From positions 1 to 10,740 of the forward strand of contig CABPSV020000678.1 of assembly GCA_902459845.2 (NCBI GenBank): a stretch of 10,740 bases of DNA. Reading direction: 5' to 3'. The notes beneath the pieces were generated by a model. It saw only the letters and a program-made list of their open reading frames with translations. It made no database searches and was not told the DNA's origin. Shown in pieces: positions 1-8,984 of this stretch; position 1 is the first letter of the stretch; each line of letters opens with the position of its first letter. A program made the translations under genes and the position numbers. The DNA comes from Hepatocystis sp. ex Piliocolobus tephrosceles (Eukaryota; Apicomplexa; Aconoidasida; Haemosporida; Plasmodiidae).

Positions 1-28
1 AATAATAATAATAATAATAATAATAATG

Positions 29-63
<35 letters not shown>
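1..63. repeat. (AAT)n trinucleotide microsatellite
   Basis: About 20 AAT units with a single interruption at 29 (one TGAT step) and a decaying end after 63. It starts at the window edge, so the true length is unknown. Such AAT/ATT arrays are common in Plasmodium intergenic DNA and vary in length between isolates. No coding role is visible in this flank. Confidence 0.9.
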
Positions 64-66
<3 letters not shown>

Positions 67-2395
67 AATAAAATAATAACAATAGTAATAAAACAATAAA
101 ATATACTCGAAATTATTAGTTTAAAAAAATATACAATGAAAAAGATTTTAAAAAAAAACTTAAGATTATATTTCAATTGAGTTAAACATTATGATAACAA
201 AAGATAAAAACAAAATTTATGTAGTCATATATCCAAATTATGATAAAAATGCAAAACAGTAACAATACAAAATGTATATTTAATGCTTAATATATATATA
301 TATATATATACGCATGTACATGCATAATTGCATACAATATAATATTTAATATATTCGGCATTTTTTTTTTATAAAACAAATACTTTACACAAATTGTATA
401 AACACATATGTAAAAACATTTAAAACGAATGTTTCAAAAATATGTCTTTACAATGCATATATATATATTCGATATATTAAAAATTGTTTTACTGCCACAA
501 ATAAGTCCATATACATATATGCGGAAAATGAAATATTTTTGTGCCATTTTTATATAACACATGGGGACTATTGTAAAAATGATCCTAGGTGATATTATAT
601 ATATATATATATATTTGAACATAATAACGTATGACATTTGAGTAAAGGCGCTATTTAAAAAAAAAAACAGTGAATCTTTTATACTTGGCATGTACACATT
701 ACTGTATCATATACTCATAAATATTATATATATGGCGGCGGAAAATACAAAATAAATAAAAAAAATAAAAACAACAAAATAAAATTTAACTTGTATATAA
801 TAATCATTTTTAAGTAATTAGTATAATACAAAAAATGAAAAGTTTTTGTGCATACAAACACTTCTATGTTAACATACAAAATGTATCATTTTTTCAATAG
901 ATATAAAAAAGTTTAAGTGTATCATATCGATGATGTAATAATATATAAATGTTTAAAAAGCTTTTCATGTGTCGAACATGTACACATATATATATATATA
1001 TATGTTTGCAAAACACTACTATATGACTGGAAAAAAAGCACAAACAGATGTTGATATATTTATATATACACGCAAAATATTTTTACATTAAAGTTAATAA
1101 ATATTACAAAGCGTAAATCAAAAACTTATTTTTATGCTAGTAAATTTGCTTAAAAAATCAACTAATTTAACTTTATGACAAAACAAATAAAAAAAAAGAA
1201 CAAAAATGAATATATAAACACGTATATATATATACATATATATATACAATACTTTTTGTATACGCTTTTACACAATAATTTTTGATAAAACTACAGACAT
1301 ATATAACTTAATTGATAAATTGGAAATACTAATTGTTTTTTTTTTGTTTACTCATTTAAATTTTTAACATTTTTAATTACTCCAAATATAAATAGTAGTG
1401 TAATATGTTAATAAGATTAAAAATATAAAATAAAATTAAAAAAAATGTTATGTCAAAAATAAAATCATTGATACATAATAACACCGCAAAATATAAAAGC
1501 TATATTTATTTAATTTTTATAATATATTATAAATACATAAAATTATAATGGTCAATTATAACAATATTTTTTATTTTGTTTTTATTTTATTTTATTTTTT
1601 TTTTTATACACTAAATAACACAAACAATATGTACATATTACAAGCGCGTTTATGTACATATGCATATACATATATTTGTATGTAAAGCTTTAATGCAGAA
1701 TAAGCCTTCTTTTTAAATGTTGATGTTATATACCATTAATGTACATTAATATAAAAATAAATAAATTTATTAATCAATGAATTAAAAATTAAATTGACAC
1801 ATACAAAAATAAAAAAGTAAATAAACATACAATTAGGGGATTGTAATTTATGGTATTTAAAAAAAAAAAAAAAAAAATATTTTTTTTCTCCTTCCATTTA
1901 ACATGAATAAAAAAAAAATATATTAATGCACATTCAAACATACGTAAATAAGTATAAAAACATGCTATAGAAAGAAAAAAAAAAAAAAAAAAAAAAAAAA
2001 ATAGTAAAATAGTTTTACATATATAATATTACTCTTATAGTATTTTTATTAAGTATTTGTCTAAAAAAGTGTTAAGTGTAAAATATTGTGTATGGAATAC
2101 AAAAATATGTATATATGTATATATATACACAAATTTATCAACTTTCATTTTTCATAACAATTTAGAATGAAGCCTTTTTTTACTTTTTATCATCTTTTTT
2201 TTTTTCAATAAAATACATCATAAACATTTTACTTATATTATAAGGCCATAATTTTTTTTTTTTTTTTTTTTTTTTTTTGTACATATTAGTTTAACAAATA
2301 AAACAATGTACAATTAATTTTTCTAAATATGTTTATTTGTTTCCTTTTTTTTTTTTTTTTTAATTGTTAACGAGTAAAATAAGAAAGGTACATAT
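64..2395. other. Intergenic A/T-rich DNA, no convincing gene
   Basis: About 2.3 kb of extreme A+T DNA without a long open frame of normal coding composition. It contains (TA)n tracts at 291-310, 595-614 and about 984-1001, a 27-A run at 1975-2001 and a 27-T run at 2252-2278. It also has several perfect palindromes built from GTAC/TGCA cores. An 87-codon open frame on the minus strand (434-697) is made largely of Phe from poly(A) and Ile/Tyr from (TA)n, and I do not accept it as a gene. The stretch probably holds flanking or UTR sequence of a gene left of the window and distal upstream sequence of PHB2. Confidence 0.6.
312..332. promoter_or_regulatory. Palindrome cluster with TGCA cores
   Basis: GCATGTACATGC (312-323) is a perfect 12-bp palindrome. 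It overlaps TGCATAATTGCA (321-332), which carries two facing TGCA elements. It follows a (TA)10 tract. TGCATGCA-like and GTGCAC-like words are known targets of Plasmodium ApiAP2 transcription factors, and this is a near match only. A regulatory role is inference. A chance palindrome in A/T-rich DNA is the main alternative. Confidence 0.3.
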
Positions 2396-2584
2396 ATGTA
2401 TATATATTACAAAAGAAGGGGTAAAAGAAATAAAAAAGGCTTATTTCGTTTTAATAATATACAAATATGTATCTATAAGAATTTGAGATCCTATGGAAAT
2501 GTAATGCATAAAACTCCTTTTTACAATAATATATCGAATGTAAGAATGTTTCAAAAAGCAAACAGATTATATGCGAATGAATGA
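2396..2584 (+). CDS. Doubtful small ORF, 62 residues, basic
   Basis: This open frame has no homopolymer longer than four to six bases over about 190 bp, unlike its flanks. It encodes a basic peptide with an Arg/Lys-rich start (KRRGKRNKKG at about 7-16) and the end FQKANRLYANE. A basic N-terminus could be a mitochondrial presequence or a ribosomal-type tail, but I recognise no family. The frame is closed upstream by a TAA near the T-run at 2347-2361. A short 5' exon spliced over that pyrimidine tract is possible. By length alone an open frame of this size is expected by chance here, so only its clean composition argues for it. Confidence 0.2.
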   Translation: MYIYYKRRGKRNKKGLFRFNNIQICIYKNLRSYGNVMHKTPFYNNISNVRMFQKANRLYANE

Positions 2585-2874
2585 GAAAGTGGTACTTTAA
2601 AAATAGTTTAGAACTTGTTACTTTGTAAAACGTTAACTCTGATGTGTAAAAAAATAAAAAAAAACAAATAAACCTTTTTTATTTTTTTTTATTTTATATG
2701 ATTAATTTGTTTAGATATACTTACATATGTCCGTATATATATAAGAGCCGCTAAGCGCCATTTAATTTGTATTAAAATTGTATATTTTTATGAGTAGCCT
2801 CTTCATATTTAAGCATTATACTATATTATTCAAATGTATAACTTATACATATATTTGTGCTCCTACTTACAATT

Positions 2875-2877
<3 letters not shown>

Positions 2878-2932
<55 letters not shown>
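2878..2932. repeat. Poly(T) run of 55
   Basis: An uninterrupted run of 55 T on the plus strand, the longest homopolymer in the window. Long poly(dA:dT) runs exclude nucleosomes and are typical of Plasmodium intergenic DNA. The exact length is easily misread in sequencing and is likely polymorphic. Confidence 0.95.
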
Positions 2933-2935
<3 letters not shown>

Positions 2936-3228
2936 TTTTAAAAAGTACTAATTTTCTAAGACGCTGTAAAAAATAAAATGGAAATAAAGATGTAACATAA
3001 CAATGATATAATTTATATAAAAAAAAAAAAAAAAAAATCAATTTGTTGAAAGTAAAACAAAATTGTACGTTATGATTACACAGACATGTTGTATGTTACT
3101 TAAACAAGCTTAAACAAACTATTATACGCGTTGACATATAGATAAATATCTATGTATGTTATGCGAGTAATTTTTATAGAGATTTCTATTTTTTTTTTTT
3201 TTTTTTTTTAATATTATTTTAATTTTTA

Positions 3229-3284
3229 CTTTTATACTCATGTTTATTCTTTTATACTTACATGTTTATTCTTTTATACTTATG
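3229..3284 (+). repeat. 20-22 bp tandem repeat, about 2.7 copies
   Basis: Units at 3229-3248 (20 bp), 3249-3270 (22 bp, with a TA insertion) and 3271-3284 (partial). Each begins CTTTTATACT and the first two continue to CATGTTTATT. The near identity shows recent slippage duplication. It lies about 720 bp upstream of the PHB2 start. Confidence 0.85.
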
Positions 3285-3375
3285 ACTTTTTTATTTTTCT
3301 GTTAACATTCCCATAATGTCATAATCAACCAATATAATAATTTCCAACGTAGCTGGGAACAATTTAAAAGTTTTT

Positions 3376-3410
<35 letters not shown>

Positions 3411-3875
3411 TTACAGGTTATATTTTAATTTATTACTTTTTTAATATTGTAAACACTTTACGCAAGTAACAAACTGTATATAAATTTCGGAACATAATTA
3501 TAAAACATATACAAATATAATATATATAAAAAAGATCTATTTATAATCACAATTTGGTATTATTTTTTTAAATCATGAAAACGTATACATATGTGAATAT
3601 ATAAAAGCATATGCGTGCGTACATATATGTAAATATATATACATATTAACGAGTTACTCTATATACGTGTTTTTATTGAAAGTAAAAATCTTTACATATT
3701 TAGAGAACAAAAACGGCTATTCATTCCCTTATACATTTTGAAAAAAAAAAAAAAAAAAAAAAAAAGAGCTTAAAATGTATAAATATAAATAGATAAAAAC
3801 ACTTCATAATTTGTAGTATTGTTTTTGTATAGAAAAAAAACTTTATTTTGTTCATTTATCAATTTTTTTTTACTT

Positions 3876-3958
3876 GCTCGCTTTTGTGTAGCCACTCTTA
3901 TAAGCTCATTTTTCTATATCCACTTTTATATGTTCGCTTTTTTAAAAACTTTGTATAG
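3876..3958 (+). repeat. Degenerate 28-bp tandem repeat upstream of PHB2
   Basis: Units at 3876-3903, 3904-3931 and 3932-3958. The first two are 28 bp and agree at 21 of 28 positions by my alignment. The third keeps the start (GTTCGCTTTT against GCTCGCTTTT) and then drifts. All start with a GYTC word followed by a pyrimidine run and a CAC/ACT core. The block ends 43 bases before the PHB2 start, so it lies in the 5' UTR or core promoter. The divergence between units shows it is older than a recent slippage product. Confidence 0.7.
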
Positions 3959-3962
3959 TTAG

Positions 3963-3968
<6 letters not shown>

Positions 3969-3992
<24 letters not shown>
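3969..3992. repeat. (TA)n tract before the PHB2 start
   Basis: About 12 AT/TA dinucleotides ending about 10 bases before the ATG at 4002, hence probably in the 5' UTR. Similar tracts occur at 291-310, 595-614, 5179-5198, 9769-9796 and 10083-10108. Confidence 0.85.
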
Positions 3993-3997
<5 letters not shown>

Positions 3998-4001
3998 TAC
4001 A

Positions 4002-4853
4002 ATGAGCCATCACCAGAATTTTGACATACACAACTTAAGAAAATTTGGTAAGTTAGGAGTCAGCATAGGAGCAATACTGGGAGTAACATCTTTTGGTAGC
4101 TGGTTATTAAATAATAGTTTATATAATGTAGAGGCAGGAAAAAGAGCTATAAAATATAATAGATTATTTGGGTTATCAAATAAAATATATGGTGAAGGTA
4201 CCCATTTTTTAATACCATATTTTGAAAGAAGCATAATTTATGATGTTCGAACAAAACCTAGAGTATTAATGTCTCTAACTGGATCAAGGGATTTACAAAT
4301 GGTTAATATTACATGTCGTGTACTTTCCAGACCAAATGAATATAAGCTAGTAGAAATATATAGGACATTAGGGAAAGAATATGATGAAAAGGTATTACCA
4401 TCCATTATTAATGAAGTATTAAAAAGTGTTGTAGCACAATATAATGCTTCTCAATTAATTACACAAAGAGAAGTTGTTAGTAAATCAGTAAGAGAACAAC
4501 TGGTTCAACGAGCTAAAGATTTTAACATTCTTCTTGACGATGCATCAATAACACATTTAAGTTTTAGTACTGAATATGAAAAAGCAGTTGAAGCTAAACA
4601 AGTAGCACAACAAGAAGCAGAAAGAAGTAAATACATTGTTTTAAAAGCAGAACAAGAAAAAAAATCTACAATTATTAAAGCTCAAGGAGAAGCCGAAGTA
4701 GCTAAATTAATCGGGTTAGCTGTTAAAGATAACCCTGCTTTTATGGAATTAAAAAAAATTGAATTATCAAAAGATGTTTCAAATATTATCTCCAAATGTC
4801 AAAATAAAGTTATGCTATCTGCAGACTCGTTACTTATGACTTTTGCTAAATAG
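4002..4853 (+). CDS. PHB2: Prohibitin 2 (PHB2)
   Basis: A complete single-exon gene of 283 residues. Known role: PHB2 alternates with PHB1 in ring-shaped complexes of the inner mitochondrial membrane that scaffold lipids and membrane proteins and support cristae and respiration. Residues 18-37 form a hydrophobic N-terminal anchor (GVSIGAILGVTSFGSWLL) after a weak basic leader. A PHB/SPFH domain follows at about 41-205. The heptad-rich helix is at about 190-240 (EAKQVAQQEAERSK, KAQGEAEVAKLIG). PHB2-type words, rather than PHB1, are GEGTHFLIPYFE (64-75), TGSRDLQMVN (93-102), VLSRPN (107-112) and NASQLITQRE (148-157). YRTL at 120-123 matches the human PHB2 LC3-interacting YQRL. The protein ends about 16 residues short of the human C-terminus. 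The start has a favourable context (ACAATGA), and the next in-frame Met is far inside the domain. No intron is needed. Confidence 0.97.
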   Translation: MSHHQNFDIHNLRKFGKLGVSIGAILGVTSFGSWLLNNSLYNVEAGKRAIKYNRLFGLSNKIYGEGTHFLIPYFERSIIYDVRTKPRVLMSLTGSRDLQMVNITCRVLSRPNEYKLVEIYRTLGKEYDEKVLPSIINEVLKSVVAQYNASQLITQREVVSKSVREQLVQRAKDFNILLDDASITHLSFSTEYEKAVEAKQVAQQEAERSKYIVLKAEQEKKSTIIKAQGEAEVAKLIGLAVKDNPAFMELKKIELSKDVSNIISKCQNKVMLSADSLLMTFAK

Positions 4854-5440
4854 GTATTGTATATGTGCAAATAGACTCGAAAAAAAAAAAAAAATATAAA
4901 ATAAAAAGTTTATATAAACTATGTAGTAAATATATATAAACATGTACTTATACGTATGTGAATACTTTTTATATATGAAACCAAGTTGGATATTGCACTA
5001 GAAATAGTTAAAATTTACACGTTTGTGTTTGTTAATATGTTTATAAATCCAGATACTCATCAAGTTATTTGTGCTTTTTTATTTTTTGTAAAAACTGTAA
5101 TATTTGTTGTAAATTCTTTTTCCATAACTTGTATTTTAATGTTACATTAAAATACCCATATTTTTTAATTTGTATACATATATATATATATATATATACA
5201 TACTAACATGTATGTATGTATATATGTGTATATATATTTTACTAATTTTTTTTTACTTATTTTAAAATTTGTTTTATAAATTAACCAGAATTAAACGACT
5301 TTGTTTAATGCCTTTATTTTTTATAGTGTTTGCAATTAACTTTTTTGTATTATATCACATTGAAAGAAAAAAAAAAAAATAAAAGTGAAGTTATTTCAGT
5401 GCGTTTGCTTATAGTTGTATACATAATAAAACTATATTTA
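4854..5440. other. Convergent 3' intergenic region
   Basis: 587 bp between the stop of PHB2 (+) and the stop of the EF-hand gene (-), so it should contain both 3' UTRs and poly(A) sites. AATAAA-like words and short A-runs occur soon after the PHB2 stop (near 4880-4905). A (TA)n tract is at 5179-5198, followed by GTATGTATGTATATATG. I see no open frame or RNA gene. Confidence 0.7.
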
Positions 5441-6570
5441 TTACTCCTTTTCTTCGTCGCATAACAAATTGTCCTTAATAATATCGTCCTGTTTATTGAA
5501 CATATTTTTGTGTACACATGAGAACATTACGGAGAAGATGATAAATAAAAACACAGCACCAAATAAGTGGACAAACATACATACAACATGTGCATAATTG
5601 TCATAAATACACGCACTTTTATTTTTATTTTTTTTTTATCTTTTTTGTACTTACATCTAGCTCAATTAAATTGTCAGGATAATTCATAAAATAGTTGTAA
5701 TATTCGCATGATCTAAAAAAAGCATAATTTTTTTTTTTTTTTTTTTTTTACATAAATATAACTAATCTATGGTATGTGTAGACACACGTTTATTGAGACA
5801 TCTGTTCTCTTTTTTTTTTAGATTAATTACATGTTTGTATATTATAAAAAAAAAAAATTACTTATATTACTATTTTTACCTTATTTGATACGTCTTTGAA
5901 CACCATTTATGTATATGCGAAGCATAATGAATTTTTTGCTCCGCATCAAACTCGAATCTTCTATTATTCTTAATTTGTTCATATAGGAAATTCATTTTTG
6001 ACGACTTGGTACTTATTTCTGCTACAAAACCTTGCAGTTCATTTTGACTTAATTTGCATATTTCTTTTATATCAATAATTTTTTTTTTTTGGTTCATTTC
6101 GAGTAACGTTTCAATAAAATCATTTATTTTCAGAAGGCCTGAGTGAAAAAATTTATAAATGGTAGGGTTAAATTTAAAACACAAAATAAATAAGTAAAAA
6201 TAAATAAATACGTGTGTATATGTATATATGTATAAGCACCCTTTTGGGGGGGGGTGGGGATAAAAAATTCCCTACCTTCATTATTTTCATCTAGCACATT
6301 AAACAGCTTCGTTAATGTTGTTTCCACCAGTTCTAATGCAGGTATGTTTGTCTATAAAAATAATATAAAACAAATAATATAAAACAAATAATATAAGCAA
6401 AAAAAAAAATAAAACAAACGAACGTATTTACAGTAAGCACAATTTACATTATGTATAAAAAAAAAAAATAAAAAACTATCAACACTGTATAAACTATAAA
6501 ATTATAAAAATTCATGCTATTTTTTCAACATATAAGTAATTCATTTTATTCATGATTTTGTTATATATAC

Positions 6571-6608
<38 letters not shown>

Positions 6609-8370
6609 CTCTTTAAAAGCAGTTTCACTTGCTATACCGCTTCCTTGCTCTTTCTAACAATGTCCCTATTTTTCTGATTCCCTTTTTTCGAATCATCATC
6701 TTGATACTCTTTTTTTTTTTTTTTTTCATTAATTATGTTATTATATATTTTTTGCATATATTTTAAGTTAATACTGTTTATTATGATGGTAACTGAAGTT
6801 TGTAAAAATAATAAGATGTCGACGTTTAAATTTGTGTCAAAATTTAACGAACATAATATTATATGAATAATATTTTTATTTAGGTATAATTTGTCACAGC
6901 CATCTAACACATTTTTACAATTGCATATATGAATTTTTTTTTGATTTTTCAGATTATGCTTTAATAGCTCTTCACATAAGTATTTTTGTAGTAACTTTTT
7001 ATCTTTTTCGAATATGCTATTTTTTATGCCTTCAAATCTGTAGTGGTAGCAGTAACATTAGTAGTAAAAATAAAAGTATGAAAGATGAATTAAAAATAAA
7101 TGAATGTACAAGCTTAATTAGCAGCAAAATAAGTAATAAAAAAAACGGATGCGATTTAGTATATATTTGATGCATTTTTATCTCAACTATGCTGGATATG
7201 CCTACTTATTTTTGTTTCGCTCACTGCAAAGTTTTATAACATAATAAACGAATATATTGATGAGTAAAAAAAAAAAAATAAAAAAAAAAAAAAAAAAAAA
7301 AAAGCATGAACGGATAAGTACATACGTACAATAACACACACATATGCATATGCACTACCGTAGCCGTAAAACGACCTCCTTTAAATTTTTGTAATACACA
7401 TAATTGTCATCGTTAAAAGAAAATACGTTAAGTAACAGTTTATATTCTTGCCTCGATATTATATGGTCATTTTGCAAAAGGGCTTTTTTTAAAACATTTC
7501 TATGTACATATCCGCTGTTACCTGTATCAACTTGTTTAAACTGGAAGCAAAAGTTTTCGAACATATACTTTAATTCCATTGAATAACATTCATAAATTAA
7601 TTGTTTATACAAAACTAGATCATCTATAGTCATTATATTATAATATCCTCTATTTATTTTTAATTCATATAAATATCTTGGCAAATTATATAAGTAGTTA
7701 TTATACTGTATATACCCATTGTGTTCTTCCTCATTAGCATAAGATATATATAATAAAAAATCATAATAGTTATTTGTGAATATATATTTATAATATTCAT
7801 TGTTTTTATTAAAAATAAATATATCTGAATCAATTTTTATATTATCTAAATTTTCAAAAAATATATTATATCCATTAAAATTATTATTTTTATATAAATC
7901 AATATATTTAATTAAATCAACCTCTTTATTATTAATGTTAAATAACTCAGATAAATATTTGGCTTCATCTTTTATGATTTCATTATTCTTTTTGCTACTG
8001 TCGTCAGCTTTATTATCATTATTGTTACTTTTATTAATTAAATCATTAGTGTTATTACTACTGTTTTTTTTTTTGTCTTTTTTTTTTTCTTTTATCAGAT
8101 TATCATCGTTAGTGTTGTCTTCTTCACTACTATCACCATTAATAGAATACGTTGTGTCATCTGACTCAAAAAAAAAGTACTCTTCTTGCGGTGGTATGTC
8201 TAAATATGTTTTTTCTCTTTTTTCTAATAAGTTTTGTAAGTAGTAAAAACTAATACACATTTTGTGGTTAACCATTTTTAAAATTTCCACGTAATAGTTT
8301 TGCTTCAGTTTGCCTAGAAAACAGTTATAAGACAAATTAAACATGTTAAACTGAACATAACAGGTAAAAA

Positions 8371-8404
<34 letters not shown>

Positions 8405-8853
8405 CGATAATTTGTTATGTTTATTTATCTTTGTTTATTCCATTTTTCTATTTTTGTAAGAACTTTTTTTTTTTTTTGTAAGTTATACCTTTCTGTTTAA
8501 TGTCCAAATCTTCAAAATAAGAATATAAGCAACTTCTTAAAATTGACCACGCTTCATTTAATTTAGCATTTTCTACACTTTTAGTAACATTTTTTTCAAT
8601 TTTTTCGTTGTTAGTAGATATTGTTAAATCTGTCTGCGAACTAATTTTGTCTAAAGCGTACGCCTCTTCATAAAATGTCTTCTTTTGTAATGATATATCT
8701 TCTTTTTTTACATACTTTTTATTTTTATTTTTTTCTTCTTCTTCTTCTTCTTTCTTTTTTTTTCTTGCTGTTTCTCGTTCTTCTTTAATTTTTTGTAAAA
8801 TCTTTTGTACATTATCCTCCGAAGTGGGTTCGACAAACCTAGTTTTCATAAAC
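5441..8853 (-). CDS. Multi-EF-hand protein, seven exons, family unknown
   Basis: Exons in transcript order: 8853-8489 (ATG at 8849), 8313-7359, 7037-6638, 6351-6276, 6138-5880, 5712-5655, 5488-5441. All junctions are GT...AG and the codon phase closes at each, giving 718 residues from Met 8849. Residues 16-50 are Lys/Glu-rich, coiled-coil-like. EF-hand-like loops occur at 116-127 (D-I-K-Q-K-G), 383-394 (DTGNSGYVHRNV), 419-430 (degenerate partner), 467-478 and 504-515 (degenerate pair) and 593-604 (DENNEGLLKIND). Only 593-604 keeps acids at positions 1 and 12. A Ser/Asn/Asp/Lys insert lies at about 170-235. A calcium sensor or a structural EF-hand protein is inferred, and I recognise no named orthologue. 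The Met at 8849 has a poor context (GTTTATGA) and follows a good acceptor (CTCTGTGTAG/G). It is therefore probably internal, with the true start at 9878. The last junction (5654 to 5489) is the least certain. Confidence 0.82.
6246..6259 (+). other. G9TG4 run inside an intron
   Basis: Nine G, one T and four G on the plus strand, inside the 6139-6275 intron. The transcript of the minus-strand gene therefore carries a C-run there. It is by far the most G-dense stretch in the window. It is too short for a four-track, three-tetrad quadruplex but could form a two-tetrad one. Confidence 0.85.
6358..6396 (+). repeat. 14-bp tandem repeat near an intron 3' end
   Basis: Units of AAATAATATAAAAC at 6358-6371 and 6372-6385 and a partial copy at 6386-6396. 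In the transcript sense this lies just upstream of the acceptor AG at 6353-6352. It supplies a T-rich repeat in the pyrimidine-tract and branch-point region. Confidence 0.9.
6572..6608. repeat. Poly(T) run of 37 in an intron
   Basis: An uninterrupted run of 37 T on the plus strand, inside the 6352-6637 intron of the minus-strand gene, 29 bases past the donor. The transcript carries A37 here, a possible site of internal oligo(dT) priming in cDNA data. Confidence 0.9.
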
Positions 8854-8984
8854 CTACACAGAGGTAATAATAAAAAAAAAAAAATAAAAAGCTAAAAAAT
8901 AGTAGTGTACGATAAAGCGAACAAACGGTTTTAGTGCCAACGGTATATATATTTGTTTGTTTGTTTTTTTTTTTTTTTTTTTTG

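Larger units (their letters stand above)
2585..4001. other. Upstream region of PHB2
   Basis: About 1.4 kb between the doubtful small ORF and PHB2. It holds T-runs of 55 (2878-2932), about 21 (near 3190-3209) and about 29 (3378-3406), a 25-A run (about 3740-3764), two degenerate tandem repeats (3229-3284 and 3876-3958) and a (TA)n tract that ends about 10 bases before the PHB2 start. An isolated G+C patch lies at 2744-2760. Promoter and 5' UTR of PHB2 should be here, but Plasmodium promoters lack a motif that would let me place the start of transcription. Confidence 0.6.

Noticed and set aside
434..697. Minus-strand open frame of 87 codons
   Set aside because: Its residues come largely from a T/A homopolymer (Phe) and (TA)n tracts (Ile/Tyr). 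It has no coding composition or recognisable motif. Its length is only mildly unusual for this base composition.
2826..3041. Minus-strand open frame with a poly-Lys stretch
   Set aside because: It is the translation of the 55-T homopolymer and its flanks, not a gene.
5489..5654. Hydrophobic frame (GAVFLFIIFSVMF) leading into the last exon, looking like a membrane helix
   Set aside because: No AG acceptor in the right phase precedes it, so it cannot be joined to the preceding exon in frame. The T-rich 3' part of an intron explains the hydrophobic codons. The AG at 5490-5489 gives a clean phase-0 join.
5919..5958. EF-hand partner after the 593-604 loop (KKKIIDIKE at residues 615-623)
   Set aside because: The apparent loop would begin about 19 residues after the previous one, whereas paired EF-hands need about 36. 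The acidic ligands are also missing.
7709..7720. A further EF-hand in the Asn-rich exon
   Set aside because: No loop with acid at position 1, Gly at 6 and a hydrophobic residue at 8 is present there. The region is Asn/Tyr/Asp-rich without the helix-loop-helix pattern.
7800..8243. Plus-strand open frame of 147 codons rich in Leu and Ser
   Set aside because: It is antisense to the Asn/Lys/Asp-rich part of a coding exon whose splice phases all close, so it is a mirror of that low-complexity sequence.
8313..8344. Start of a separate protein at the ATG 8344 (MFNLSYN)
   Set aside because: The TGTTTTCTAG/GC acceptor at 8315-8314 lies inside this stretch and joins the previous exon in frame, rebuilding a glycine in an EF-hand loop. 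The upstream AG (TTATGTTCAG) would give an immediate stop.
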